A DNA stretch of 64,000 bases from Stratiolaelaps scimitus (lineage: Eukaryota; Arthropoda; Arachnida; Mesostigmata; Laelapidae), in contig JABWDB010000002.1 of assembly GCA_019614645.1 (NCBI GenBank), positions 18,761,501 through 18,825,500 of the forward strand, in the 5' to 3' direction. A program made the translations under genes and the position numbers. Shown here in pieces: positions 48,210-61,148 of this stretch (its first letter is position 1; each line of letters opens with the position of its first letter). The notes under the pieces are model-generated. The model saw only the letters and a list, made by a program, of their open reading frames with translations, did no database searches and had not been told where the DNA came from.

Positions 48210-48877
48210 CGGCACATGTAACCTTTGATTCATAACTAGCCAAAGAGCGTGCGCGTCAGCGGTTGTGGTCGGCCTTTATATCCCTGCCCATATATCTGGC
48301 CCCATCTGACTAAGAGGTCCGTTCTTGGATGACGAGCGTGCGCACTCAGATCGTTTTTCGCAGAGGGCGGGTTTCTACCAAAGACAACCGCGGCTCGAAA
48401 TGTGGACAACTCTCTGAAATTGTGTTATGTCGCCATATCGTGTCAACTGGTTCGGAACCGACGTACCCCAGCAGCCTGAAATGCATTTCAGCTGCACTAA
48501 ACAAAACGATATGTCGCCGTCGTCGCCGGCCGTCGCCAGCCACCCGCTCTGGCAGATCTGGAAACAACGAGAGAGTCCACCGTGGCGAATTCGATCGCCG
48601 TAGCCGTGATGCATGGTAATAATGATCGACCTGTAGAGATTCGTGGCCACCACAACGAATCGTGTCTACTATTGTATGTGGCGGGTGTCTGTTGCGGTTC
48701 ACACTGCTGGCGTCTCTAGCGGCATCAACGTATTTCCCCTGGACACAACATCGAGAAGAGCATTGTTTCGATGCTGGCCACGGCAAAGCAGGAAGCGCTG
48801 GCAGGCCACAGCGAAGTGAACGGCGCCACCGTTCACCGAAGCCGACAGTACGAACCACCCTTCAGCGACGGCAACAG

Positions 48878-48905
48878 CAGCGGCAGCAGCAGCAGCAGCA
48901 GCAAT
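48878..48905. repeat. CAG triplet repeat
   Basis: About 9 CAG units, shortly before the acceptor at 48926. Confidence 0.9.
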
Positions 48906-48926
48906 AGAAGCAGTGTTCTGCCACAG

Positions 48927-49947
48927 TGGCACTGCTGATAGCATTGCTGGTGATACTGGCGCTAGCTGTAAGCCAAGTCGACTCTACAATCCGACACAAA
49001 AAGGTCCCAGGTGCTCCGAAGGTGATTGATCAGCGCAGGCTCGCTCGCCCGCCCGGCCGCCCGCCCGCGCTCAAATGTGACCCAGCCGGCGACACTTGTC
49101 CAAATCGGCCACCGTTTGTCCCGTTTGACCGCTGTTGTTTGGCATCGGCGTCGTCGACAGCGTCGACCACCGACGTCGGATGGTCTACTCGACAGTGGAC
49201 TGGCCCTGCTCGGCGGCACTATCAGTGCAGGGGGCCTATCTGACTTGACTCTAGAAGCATAGGTCTAGCATCGGTAGGCTGGATAGCCACACAGAGAGTG
49301 TGTGTGCGTGTGTATGTGTGTAGTGCCAGCAGCAGCAGCAGCGCCAGAGGTCCGATATGACAAAGGGTCCCTAACGAAAGGACTGACGGTCAGTGGCTTC
49401 CAAACGTCAGAATCTCCGTTCGTCACTCGCCGACGTTGGTGGTGGTGATCGTGGCGGCTCCGTTAGCAGCCACACTCCGAGTAGCTATCGAAGTGACGCC
49501 AGCTCAGTTATGCCATTGGCAAACCGACGCAAGGGGACTTTCGGCGTCCGTCTCATGGTCGTCTCTCAACAGTCAACTCCTATGGAGAAGAAGATTCCTG
49601 CTGACCCAGAAACACCACTACTGCTGCTCGCTTTGCCGCGAGTAGAGATTACCCACCAGCAGCATAATCGTGACACACACTCGACAGGTCGACCTGATGG
49701 CGGAGGCGGCAATGACGCTGGTGCCGGCTACCTTGTCACGACATCCCTCTGCCTTTCTTTTGCACAGAATTCGCCGCTAAGCTACGATAGTATTTCCGAC
49801 AATGTAACAACTAGCAGTGTGTTCGCATGTAGGACAGTAGGAGCCGGCATCAGCAACAACAACGACGACGACGACGATGACGGCGCGCGAGCTGTAATCA
49901 CGTTGTCAACCCCTTTTGCGCCTGATACTCGCTTGGCCTGCCAATGA
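48927..49947 (+). CDS. Candidate C-terminal part of a single-pass membrane protein
   Basis: Exon 48927-49010 follows AGTGTTCTGCCACAG and encodes a membrane-spanning segment, ALLIALLVILALAVSQVDS, then basic STIRHKKVP, ending phase 1 at CCCAG|GTGCTC. The next segment begins at 49394 after TGACGGTCAG in matching phase and reads VASKRQNLRSSLADVGGG, a Ser-rich SSHTPSSYRSDASS, and on to a TGA at 49945-49947. A hydrophobic helix followed by basic then Ser-rich sequence is the usual topology of a type I membrane protein with a cytoplasmic tail. An Asp run (DDDDDD) near the end comes from a GAC repeat. The upstream exons are not identified, and the reading could also stop earlier at another splice. 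No family assigned. Confidence 0.3.
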
Positions 49948-51564
49948 TTGGAAGTGGATTGAACAGCGCAAGAAACAGAGCTCATGGGATGCTTCGACCT
50001 CCAAGGGAGAACAAAGCGTCGCATTTGTGAGACGCGACATTCGGCATCGTCTTTAGGCTTTATCGGCTCGCTAGGCGACCACTAGATATACACCTATTCT
50101 ATACTCGTTCGACTACGATATGCTCAATCCCAATCAGTTGTTCTTGATGTTGTTGTTGTTGTTATTGTCGTTCCTGTTGTTGCTGATGCCGTATCAGATC
50201 TATTGTAGCTGGAATAGAGCTGTTTGTCTCGCAGCCAACAAAGCCCGTGCATGGATTCTATCGACCAGGAACCACACTCGGATCATAGCCGTTGCGAGAG
50301 AGACGATGATGAAAGCAAAAAAAAACTACACCATCCATGTCATTGGTGCATCCACTTGGAGTGAACTAGGACCGCAGGATGCGTTGGCCTAAAATCTCAA
50401 AGTACGTCAGGGGACGTCGTAAGGCCTACCATCGAAAAGGTAGCCTGCGATCAATGGTCAACTGGCATGGTCGGTGGCAATGCCTGTGATAATTGACTAT
50501 ATCGATCGGCCCATATAGGCCCCGCCAGTGACCGGAATGGTCATCAATTCACAGCTCGTTCGTATGTAACCTTCGTCACTGCACGGCCCTGTCGTTGTAT
50601 ACTGTCATTTGTTAAGAGGGAATCAATCTACGTGGGACACGTTATCCCCGAATTCGAGTACAGTATCCGCTCTCAGTTCGTCCGCTCGACAAGTTCATCT
50701 ATGGCTCTGACTTTCTTCAAGTAGAGAAAGAATAACTGCACAGGCTTATGTTCCGGCAACCACCTCACCTACAGAGGTCGTATGATAGTACATACATATA
50801 TGTCATTCGCATTGTACAAATCGACTATTTGCCCCGTTCGTGTCAGGGGAGGCGGGGAGCGTCCAGCTGTTTTAATAATTACGGCAAATATTTATTCTAT
50901 TGTTACTATTATTATTATTATGGTAGTAGTAATCATTATTATTCGTACTAATAATAGCAGACATCATAGCAACAATACAGATGCATTTATTCATTACGTT
51001 TCACAAACGCTCTATATGTATATATATATATGTGTTACCTATCAACATGGTGCTGTGGCGGTGTCCTGATGGCGGTATCCAGCAACGATATCAGAAGAAA
51101 AATAATAATGCCCCCCCCGAGAGGTAGAGGCGGCGGCGACGGGCGGCCCGGTCGAGGTCACGCATCGACGTTGCTTGTGATGAGGCCAATGGTGATGATG
51201 ATGTTCTCGATGACATTGATGCTGTTGCTGCCGCTGATACTGACGATGCTGATGGGGATACCGCTTGCTGATATCTTGAATCTGGTTCCTTCACCCCGGT
51301 TGGGCCAACCGGCATCAACATCAGCAGCAGCCGCAGCCGAAGCTCACTGCTGTCCTGCCAACTCGATCCGGGCAACTGTCGGCCACCCGAGCTCTAGTTG
51401 TTCCTCGGTCCGTAGAGCGGCAGCGACAGGACTTAGAGCAGGAGGAAAGCTAATGCAGGATAGCTACGTACAGAGAGTGGCCACCGACTGCTGTGCGTAG
51501 CAGTCAGTGTTGAGCCATCCAACGATCGAGATTCGAGCTAACAAGCTCATACAAAGCTAGAACT

Positions 51565-51609
<45 letters not shown>

Positions 51610-52000
51610 TAGAGAGAGAGATATAAAGGATAAGCGAGATAGAGGTTTGGTGGCAACAGCCGACGCGGCACACTCCTCTTGTGAGTTGTGGGACAGCTGG
51701 CAACGAACTGTAGCCCTGTGGCAGCGGTAGCAGCAGCAGCAGCAAACGCGGTTGTTGCAGTAATCACGCAAATTTGTCGCCTTGTCGTTGTCATCGAGAA
51801 GGATTGGCTATTTCGATGTCGGCGTGACACGACTCGTTTGTAGCGTACAGTTGAGTGAAACTGGGCCGAACGCGATCGGTTAGGCTGCACTAACAGCCAA
51901 CTAGCCAACCCAAGAGTTAGCGTTGAAGCGACGACTAGGTGCCTGAATGTCGACTACAGTCGACTAGCAACCACATGTATAGTCACTGCTTTCAATCAAG
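49948..52000. other. Mostly non-coding stretch
   Basis: A Leu-rich ATG frame at 50120 is encoded by TTG repeats and not called. Triplet-rich DNA at 51.1-51.5 kb gives open frames on both strands. The (AT)n run is listed separately. Confidence 0.4.
51566..51605. repeat. (AT)n microsatellite
   Basis: About 19 AT units. Confidence 0.95.
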
Positions 52001-52021
52001 CGTTGCTTTGAAGCAACGCTT
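51998..52021. repeat. Perfect 11-bp hairpin-forming inverted repeat
   Basis: AAGCGTTGCTT, TG, AAGCAACGCTT. It lies about 280 bp upstream of the strongest splice donor in the window. A fold-back of this kind may act as a structured RNA or be incidental. Confidence 0.95.
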
Positions 52022-52129
52022 TACATATATATATATTGAGAGAGAGAGACAGCAGGAAAAGTTTTGGATCCGTAAACAAAGAACGCCTCGCCGTAGAACT
52101 ATCGCCTGAGTTTAAGACTGACTAGAGAC

Positions 52130-52281
52130 GACGACGACGACAACAACGAAAACAACAATATTTGAATAACTCAAACACACGTGTTTGGCCAACATTTCTT
52201 TATATTTTAATTCGTTCAAAATTTCGTTGTTCTCCAATAATCGTAATTTATATTTGGGTCATAGTGAAATGTGATCAACAG
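52130..52281 (+). other. Possible 5' untranslated exon
   Basis: AT-rich sequence ending in a perfect consensus donor, GATCAACAG|GTAAGT. One frame is open for about 60 codons but has no ATG. It fits best as a leader exon of the candidate gene at 52426, with a 105-nt intron (52282-52386). Confidence 0.3.
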
Positions 52282-52425
52282 GTAAGTTGTGTATGGGGGG
52301 GGGGCAGTACTACTGGTGAGTGAGCGTTGATTGTCTCGCACAGACACGGCAAAGGCACAAAACTCATACTGACCACATTTTCATAGAACTCACCTATCTT
52401 TGCGATATTGGAGAAATAAAGCAAA

Positions 52426-52776
52426 ATGCTAGCCAATTTCTACCACATCAAATCTAGCTTACGAAGACCTGAAACCACTTGTCCGAAACTGTTCCGCGCC
52501 TCTCTCTCTCTTAGGTTGTTTCTTATACTCATGGGACAAAGCACAAACATTAGAAAAGCATCGGATTTGTCACGGCAGGGCGTTTTACCTCAATCGATCA
52601 ATTGTACAAAAAAAAACGTACCCTCTTTTCATGCTGTATTCACAGGACCATTCAGTTCTCGCTCTGCTATGCTGCTCTCTGTGATTTGCCTTGTTGCGTT
52701 GCTTTTAAGCCGTCTACGCAGTCTATTCAATGGCACACACACACCCTCGACACTCTGTTTTCGGAGTCTTAACTAG
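52426..52776 (+). CDS. Candidate small membrane protein, 116 aa
   Basis: ATG with A at -3 (AGCAAAATGC). The coding exon begins at 52387 after a strong acceptor (ACCACATTTTCATAG) that pairs with the donor at 52282. The product starts MLANFYHIKSSLRRPETT. It has one moderately hydrophobic stretch (LSLRLFLILMG) and a stronger one near the C-terminus (MLLSVICLVALLLSRL), so it could be a two-pass or tail-anchored membrane protein. It ends at TAG. A second strong acceptor (GCTGTATTCACAG at 52649) lies inside the frame, so the reading may instead be split by another intron. No family recognised. Confidence 0.3.
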   Translation: MLANFYHIKSSLRRPETTCPKLFRASLSLRLFLILMGQSTNIRKASDLSRQGVLPQSINCTKKNVPSFHAVFTGPFSSRSAMLLSVICLVALLLSRLRSLFNGTHTPSTLCFRSLN

Positions 52777-55700
52777 TAATCAAACGGCGGCCTTCCCTCT
52801 GATCATGTCGGTTTTTAGGCAACCTGCCGAGCGACGTACATGCTATCACAACAACACACGCACACACAGACACTACAACTACTACGCTTCTTGGCTAGTC
52901 AGTGGCTTCCGAATCAAAATAGCACTCCGACGATGAGCTCAATCTACCTAAGACTTAATCAGGACGGCCCCTCGAGAGCGAAGATCGACAATTAGCCGCC
53001 TCAACCGCTGCCGCCGCCAGCAGCGGCAGCGATCTCGTGTGTGTCAAATTAGCAACCACTCAGTGATTTCAAAAATTCTTGCGAATCACCTAAAACTCTC
53101 AACACGATTTCGGTTCGTCGATCTATCTACACTGAATGACAGACTGACTGACTCTGGCTTACCGTAGTATCTAAGTCGATCTCGCTGCGAGCGGCTAGAG
53201 CGGCTAGCTCATTGTCCGTGGGGCCTGGTTGGCCTAGTCAGGACCGTTGTAGGCCAGTTGTTAGCTCGTCGGTGCCTACCGCACAAGCCGCATCAGGACG
53301 TTGAGACATTGCGACTGCAATCATCGGATCAGCCACGAGCGAGAGAGAGAGAGAGACAGAGAGAACGACCACGGCGAGTCACGCTGCGGCCAGACCACTG
53401 CTGCTGTTACCGGTGGCATGACAGGGCGACAACAACAACAACGACAACAAGTAAAAGCTGAACAAGGCGGAGCAGTACAACACCGCCGCAGTACGGCGGT
53501 GTCGGTGTGTTCACCGCTACGCTCAACAACATATATCATCGGATAGTTGGAATTTCTTCAAACATTGCCTGACCTGGCCGTAGCACTAATCAGATAGGTC
53601 CCCAGGCCGCATCGATAGTGAATGCGCTTTTGTTCAGCTCACGGAGTTGCAATACGGGCCTGCGAATCGTACGTGCGAACGCCGTATGTGCTCTAGTGTG
53701 TGCTGCTGTCACATTGCGCGCGCGGGTATTGTTGTCATCGCCTGCAAATACAGTGAGCTCGATGCAGTCGAGCGCAGCACGCACTGAGCAGGGCGGGCCG
53801 TTACTGATGCAACATTTTTTCTCCCTGTCTTCAACGATGATAAAATAGCCGACAATAGAAAGAAGAAGGCACAAAGGAGAAAGAAAATGAAATACCACGG
53901 CTGAGTGACATCAATGACGACGACGACGACGGCGGCGGCGACGACGGCCGCAAGCACGACAGAAACGTGGGTTCACCCCGTCAAAGTCTGTCTCGCTCTC
54001 TCTCTCCTCTCTCCATCTCTAAGTCTGGCCGAGACTCTCACTCGTAAGGGTCACGAGGAAAGCAGTGGCGTGAAGTGCGAACGCGAGCCATCTGCTCAAG
54101 CAGCTTTTCGCGCGAGCGGCCATGACGCATTGTCTTAATGTCGTTAGATGGCGGCTGTGGTTGTGGCAGGACCACCACGGCAGCAGCAAAAGCAGCAGCA
54201 TCGGCGGATGCTGCTGCTGCTGCTGCCTCCGCTGTTTCTGTTACGATTTGGTATCCAGCAGCACCAGACGGCTATGCGAGGTTGCGTTCATTTGCTCACT
54301 AGCATCCTATCTTATACACGACAATGCTGTTCATCCACAAGGGCGCACCGACGCACCGAATTGAAAGACTACTGCTGCCAAACCGGCCGTCGACCGACAG
54401 CAACGTCAGTCATGTGGAACAATGAGCAACTGCAGCCACTCCGACGACGAGCAGAGAGGTGACGACTGCACGACTGAGCTACTGCTTTTCGCTGCCGCTT
54501 GCGACGGTGCAAACTGCGTTGCAGTCTCTCTCACTCTCGCTGTCTCTCGTTATCTTCAATAGGCTGCAGGAGTGGGCGATGACTGCTTGCAGATCTTCTT
54601 TTTCTTCTATTTCTGCAGCTGCAGTCAGACCCGCACGATCGCGATGCGCAGCCTTCCCGTGTCGTCTTCACAGATGGCAGCAGGCCGCGGCGGCGGCGGC
54701 TGCGACAGGAACAGCGGCAGCCTCCTTGGTCTCAGTCGTCACAATCGCCAGTCCAGCAGCAGACACAGCAACAGCATCGAATAGAGATTGTATGTTCAAT
54801 GCTTACCTGCGTCCTGTACTGTAATAGCTGCTTCTCGATAGCAGTGCTCTCATTTTTTTTCTCTCCCGTCCAGCGGTCTCTGTCCAGGACGCCGTGACCC
54901 TCTGTCGTGACGTGCTGCATTTCTTTCGTTCTATCTTTCTACAATACCACGACAGGGCAAGCACATCTTGGCCACATGTGCTACTGCTGCTGGTGTCTGG
55001 TGCTGCGGCTCATGATGCCAATACACCACTGCCGGCTCACGGCTAAACGCCCCACGGCACCAACGGCTCGGGGATGCGGTGTGGTCGAACTCGTCGGGCT
55101 TGTTGACCTTTTGGATAGGTAGCTATTATCATGGAAGTGTCTGTGCCAAGCTCCGCCACCGAAACATGTACTGGGTGTTCGGGAGTTTCGCTGTTCTCTA
55201 AAACTTAATTTCCGAGATTTTATGTGATTTATATTTGGTTGCTTCAAGCAAGTCGTTGCTATGTAAATATGTATTTACAGAAAAGCGAAACGAACAAACA
55301 CTCAACAAAGCTTGCTGTAGAAACCATCAAAGATGCTCATAGGAATGCATAACCTACCGAATACCCCGTTGCACTATATATATATATATAATTCACTGAT
55401 ATCGTTGGCACTTGTGGTGGCTGGAATTTGTTAGCAAAGACCTGCATAGCACTTTCTAGCAATAAGTGTCCGTTACCTGGTCTCTATGTCAGTATATATC
55501 TATACGAACCAAGCCCCGTCGCTAGCGAGCTTCGAAGTGTGGTTGTACCCATAGCCACACTTGCTCCGCTGATCGATCTATATATATATATATATATATA
55601 CGATTAACTAGTAAATGGTATGATACACTTCTATATAGGTTTGACTATTCTCTTTCCTGTGAACAACTAGATAAATATATAGCATGTACATTTATTTATG

Positions 55701-56061
55701 AACTTAAACCGAAGTTTATGTGCTAAGCGAGGATCCCTCATTTCAATGACATTTGACATTTGTGCGGCAGAATGAGCCTTCGCGGGCGAACCGGCAGCTG
55801 TGCGAATAATAGGCCTGTCCCTGTTGAGATCACGATCGGCCTTCACTTAAGAACCGGCCTTCCGTCTGCGGGGTCAGTTGTTGCATCTTTCGAAGACATT
55901 CGGGGAGGGGAGACGTTTGTGTCCGTTACACATTCGTGAGGTGCGGGATCTCTTCTCTCGAACCTAAGGGCGTCGGTCGTGGTACGTCTGATAGCGTGAC
56001 TCGGGCGCGTAAAACCACACAACATATCGTGCTTTTGACAACTGTGATACACCATATAGCG

Positions 56062-56104
<43 letters not shown>

Positions 56105-56700
56105 AAGTGGCTTCAGATGCGCTACAACCGAAAATGGACGTATTTACCGTACAATGTTGTACTTCCGAGGAAATTCACCCTAATGAATGTTCTCTCTCAA
56201 ACACGAGCCAGAGTCGAAGCGCAGCAGCGTTTGAGCCACGTTTTAATATTATTCCTATACGGGCCACAATAAATTACTGTTGCAGTGAACACCTTACATG
56301 CATATTTCCTTTATCAAAGTAGCGTATATTGTTCTTCATTTTCATAGTAAAACACAAACCCCCCAAGTGGCTTAGGGCCCATCGATGCCCTCACCCGCCC
56401 GTCATCAATTGTCCCGTCTGATCAGCAAGCAAGCATGCCTTCAACCCAGAATCCTTGACGTCATAGGACAGAGTTGGGCTAAGAGACAGAGAATTTCATC
56501 CACACAGTTCCCGACTTCGCAGTCGTTCCCACCATAGATTTCGTCATCGCCGAAACACGCGCCCAAATTTGCCAAAATTGAAGCCTTCTTCTTGTAATGT
56601 CATGCTGGCTTTCAATCACTCAGTGGCCTTAACTACGTCGGCGTTTTGCTGACTGTTATCCTAGGTGTTGGACCTGCTCGCCGCTTCTCGCCTCTCCCAG
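52777..56700. other. Repeat-rich, mostly non-coding stretch
   Basis: GC-rich triplet DNA at 53.3-54.9 kb gives many open frames on both strands. GA and CT repeats, and (AT)n at 55375-55391, 55579-55601 and 56063-56102. No gene called. Confidence 0.4.
56063..56102. repeat. (AT)n microsatellite
   Basis: About 19 AT units. Confidence 0.95.
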
Positions 56701-56709
56701 CCTGCAAGG

Positions 56710-56985
56710 ATGCACTCTCCCTCATTCAGACCTGTTTTCTTTCGGTCCGCGCACCCCAACCGCGCACCATCCATCCTCCCGAAGGTCGAAATCACTCCGT
56801 GCACCGTCCGCCAACCAATGAGTAACGCCGTAACGCTGTTTACCACTGTCAAAGCCGCTAGTCTCGACTTCGAGGGCGCATGGCGTTTCTTAACTAACAC
56901 CGCCATCCCTGTCGGTGCAAATCCCTTCGCAGACTTTGGTCTATTACTACGACAACGACGACGACGAACAACACTATTATACTAA
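56710..56985 (+). CDS. Candidate ORF, 91 aa, function unknown
   Basis: ATG frame beginning MHSPSFRPVFFRSAHPNRAP, with a coding-like centre (VTLFTTVKAASLDFEGAWRF) and a TAA at 56983-56985 after an Arg run from GAC repeats. The minus strand is open for 81 codons over the same DNA and also reads plausibly, so strand is uncertain. No domain recognised. Confidence 0.18.
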   Translation: MHSPSFRPVFFRSAHPNRAPSILPKVEITPCTVRQPMSNAVTLFTTVKAASLDFEGAWRFLTNTAIPVGANPFADFGLLLRQRRRRTTLLY

Positions 56986-57271
56986 CTATCCGCTTAATTG
57001 TTATAGTAGACGGGCTGCTGCCAGCCACACCATGTCGTACACGCTGCCCTCAGCGCCGTTAAGCTGCGCTAAGCTTCACGATCAACAGCAGTTGCCTTCC
57101 AGTGACCTTCCCCTTTTGCTTGTTCACCTACGCACACACAAACACATAACACATTGAGGATCTATGTACACGCGCAAAATCGCCACAGACGTGACGAACT
57201 CAAATGTGGTCAAATAGATTTTTCCGAAACGTAGCAATAGCGCGCCCATGGCGGATGACTATGTATGTCAC

Positions 57272-57273
<2 letters not shown>

Positions 57274-57302
<29 letters not shown>

Positions 57303-57303
57303 G
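57274..57303. repeat. (AT)n microsatellite
   Basis: About 14 AT units. Confidence 0.95.
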
Positions 57304-58854
57304 CTGTGTATCGGTTGTCCACGATGATGTCACATATGAATGCAAGCAGCGACCTCATAGAAATCATGCTCCACCATTATCTTCCACTGTACCTTCTTTG
57401 AATGCCCCCGCTGTTTGCGGCTGATCTTCCGCCCGCGCTAACGCGAAGTCGTCCACTGACCATCGTCGGCGGGATCACTTCGAGACGACACCACTTCGTT
57501 AATAATCATTGTTCTGCTTTATGAAAGCAGAAACGAGCGAGAGCCATCACCGCCCACCATTAGTTACGCGGTGTGTCAGGGCGCGTTAGGCGAGGTGGTC
57601 CCTGAGCCCCGGTTCAAGTCAAGCCATCAGAGACTCGCTCGCCATACGAGTACACGGACAGTCAACAGAGGGCTCTGAGTGCCACCGACTTCACAGACGC
57701 TTTCACACGATTACCGTTACCATGCGCGATGCAAGATCGATGTCTATGGCGGGACTACCAGTGAATACCATGAAGGGTCCGTGACAGGTGGCTCGCGCAT
57801 GACTGTACATCCGTACACAAACTATGCATGTTTCATGCATTGCTACACATACGCATGATAACATATATCGCGGTGTCACGGCGCTTGTGTCGGTGCTGAC
57901 ACTGGGCCGGCATAAGCATCACAGGCGTGATACTCGTGACATTGCCGTATTGGCATCATAGAATTGTGCACTATTTTTTTGACAATTGCGTTCGCTCCGC
58001 TTGAGACTGAAATGTGTCGAGGTTCGTTGCTATACGACTGGATGATGTGCTTATTCAATCAGAGTAAAATTCGTATCAGGAAATCAAGTCGACGTTCGAC
58101 AGGACCCGCTTGTGACCACCTTCTCAAAACAACCATAGATTTCTGTAATACTAATAATACAGTTTTGTCGATTTAACCGTTCCAAACGCATGTACGTCTC
58201 TATTTACGAGTGAGAGAGAGAGAGAGAGATATTCAGTTACGTGAAGAATCGATTTTCTTCGATACATTGATGCCTCAACCTATGTGACCCTTACATATGT
58301 ATGATCCTAAACCGCGACGAATTCTACTTGGCCACCATGGACGTATAATCGCATTCGTCGGGTTGTCCCCGACGCGAAGCCAGAAACAATATAGTGTAAC
58401 AACTCCCTGGTAGAAGTGTAGAGAACAGAGACAGATAGCCAGAAGTGCAGACCGACGGAGACACACATACACAAGGGGCTATCTCCACACTCTCATATTG
58501 AATCGCTACTGATGCTGCTGCTTGTGGTGTGTAACTATTCCTATACTGGCAGCATGCATTATAGGGCTCTAGCATCGTCTCGGACGCATCGAATCGGCGG
58601 TCGCTGCTGCAGTTCGATCGCTTCGAGCGGCGGTGGCGACGGCGACGGCGGCGGCGGTCACCACTGGAAAAAGCGGGTGGTTGTAGTATGGGTAGAGAGT
58701 AAGCATGACTGAAGAAAGCAACCTTTGCAACCCAGATTTCAGTGTTGTCAAGCAAGTCACCGATTTCGATGGGCATCAAAACAATGGCTGCCCACGAGGC
58801 CATACGTCACCATATCGTCGTCAGCGGCCACGGCGACAATAACAACAATGACAG

Positions 58855-58889
58855 CAACAACAGCAGCAGCAGCAGCAACAACAACAACG
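58855..58889. repeat. CAG/CAA triplet repeat
   Basis: About 11 units. Confidence 0.9.
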
Positions 58890-59413
58890 ACTACGACGAC
58901 GCGGACTTTCACCCAATTGCCATTGGCGCGAGCAAGAGTTCCCGAAGGCGGCCACCTGCTTGCATAGCCTACCAGTTAAACAGAACCGCTAGATTCAGTA
59001 GCAGAGATATAGATAGCATAGATTTATAGATAGATACGGGGTAGAGAGCAAAAACTAGATTTGCTGATAGTGAGAGCGAGTGGCCGAACGGGAACGAAGA
59101 ACTCCCCGTCCCGTAGGGTAACCACCACCAGTACCATCAGTCACTGTTTATACCTGTATAGGCCACTTATATTGTTGCTGCTGCTGTTGTTGTTGTTGTC
59201 GCTTCTCTACAACAAATTATTAGCGTGTCTATTATGATGAATATTTTTCTTTCACCCTCCGACGAGCTGTCTGTCATTCTGGCCAGTGGTTGTCGCCGGG
59301 CTGCTGTTGCTGCTGCGGACGGCGGTGGCGGCGGCGACCCAACTGAAACTCGGTGCCTGTCGATGGTCGAATTGTAGTCGTTCCCTTGGCAGTTGTAGTA
59401 CCTGGTAGCAGTA

Positions 59414-59458
59414 GTTCCGTGGACGTTAAATGTTGGCTGTGAGTCAGCCTGCAAAATT
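59414..59458 (+). repeat. SINE-like retroposon tail
   Basis: TTCCGTGGACGTTAAATG...GAGTCAGCCTGCAAAAT matches the tail at 5669-5710. GTAGTA and AGCAGTAG triplets flank it on the 5' side. No head is visible, so this is a 5'-truncated copy. Confidence 0.7.
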
Positions 59459-61148
59459 TACTTAGTAGACGCACTAGTAGAGCAGTGGTGGTGCTGCTGC
59501 TGCTGGTGTGATGGTGGTCGTTGCCGTAATAGTAACGGTGTAGTAGACGCAGTGTTGCTGTCACCGCTATCGTTACTACGAAACGGCTGCCTGAACGATC
59601 ATCGAGACGGTAGCTACTTCCACATTACAAAGTGCTGCTGCTGCCCCGTTTGCGGCCATTGCTGTGTCCGCACTGGGTGCAAGAATTTCTCTTCGTCCAC
59701 AGTTTTCTCTCTCGATCTCTCTCTCTCTGCCGCTCTCGCAAGAAGAGGCGTCGCCGCCGCCACCGCCGCCGCCGCTGATTCTGCTGCTGCTGCTGCGCTC
59801 AGATGCAGAGATCAACGCCCGGTTATCTGGCACGGGATCAAATCAGGTTGTTTGGTTCACCGCGAACCCACCCAGACCCAACGGTGTCTGGGCAGTCCAG
59901 CCTCAAGAAACGCTATTATCGGTACTGGTCCTGCTGCCAAGGCAGTCAGGACCAGATCAACATACTGCATCCCCCTCTGATCTGACTCCATCATCAATTC
60001 CACTCAGTATTTAATATCTATAAGCTACACTGTCCCGTCATGTTAAAGTAATAGCATTCTACAGAACAGCTAAAAGCTCTATTGAGGCGCAGTACTATTA
60101 ATTAAATAGGATAGATAATTACTATTGTTGATCGGCCTCACTTAGGCTGTCCATTAAAATCATTTGAAGCGCGCAGTTCAGTATTTCGCCCTGTTATGTT
60201 CGTTTGCGAATTGTCATCAGTTAACTAAATGCCTGCAATGACAAATCATGACGAGCACAAAAAACCCTTTTATTTTTATATTTTATCGAAAACTAAAGCG
60301 TATTATATTGCAGTCCCGAAAATAAACTTGATTTTGAAAATATACAATATCTGGACAATCTGTATCGAACAGGCGACCACCTTTATCTTAAGATACTTTG
60401 CCTCAGACAATTTGGTATGCTGCAAAAATGGTGACATCTGCTGTACTACAAGGTAACGTCTACGATTTTTGTGCTTAATCTATGCTTTCTTCATAAAAAG
60501 TCAGGTACTATCAATATCTCCACTGACATGTTACATTCATCTCGAGACAGCGAGGCAATTGACTAGAATTATATATCTGTTAGATTCTGACATCTGTATT
60601 GTATTGTAGGCCCCCCCTATAGCATTTTACGAGGCTGTACTGTTTGATTGCGACACTTGGTCGTGGCGTTGACCAAAGAACACCATACCTTCTATCATTT
60701 TGCATTTATCTAGTGATTTGTAAATGGGCTACACATAAACCATTTTGCAGGGACGCCACCTGGATAGTGCCCTATCAGATACGATTCGTCATATTCACTA
60801 GTAGGTACTCGCTACTGTAAGAATCACGCTACAGCAGTGTACAGGCATATACAATATTATACATTCATACGGTATTGTATTCTGCATATGCCAGCCCTAT
60901 TTTAGGGCAGCATAAATCATCCTATTGTCTGAGAAAGTTTCCCCTCCCATAAGTGATTTGTATAGATCGATTTTCATTTCATAGAGGCTGGTAAACAAAT
61001 AAAAGAATTTTGTCCTTACGCCATTTGGTATCACTATAATTATCCCGTTCGGTACCAGCAGTATAAACACGCGGTGTAAAAAGAATTACTACATATCATA
61101 ACAGTTGTAACAAAAAGTCACCAGGTGTTGGACGACATATATAACAGC

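Larger units (their letters stand above)
57000..61120. other. Repeat-rich, mostly non-coding stretch
   Basis: (AT)n at 57274-57303, GA repeat near 58210, CAG/CAA at 58855-58889, CTG/CCG-rich DNA at 58.5-59.9 kb, then AT-rich DNA from 60.0 kb. The only recognised element is the SINE-like tail at 59.41 kb. Confidence 0.4.

Noticed and set aside
57575..57625. tRNA-like A-box (GGCGAGGTGGTC) and B-box-like GGTTCAAGTC
   Set aside because: The boxes are only about 20 nt apart and no cloverleaf can be formed.
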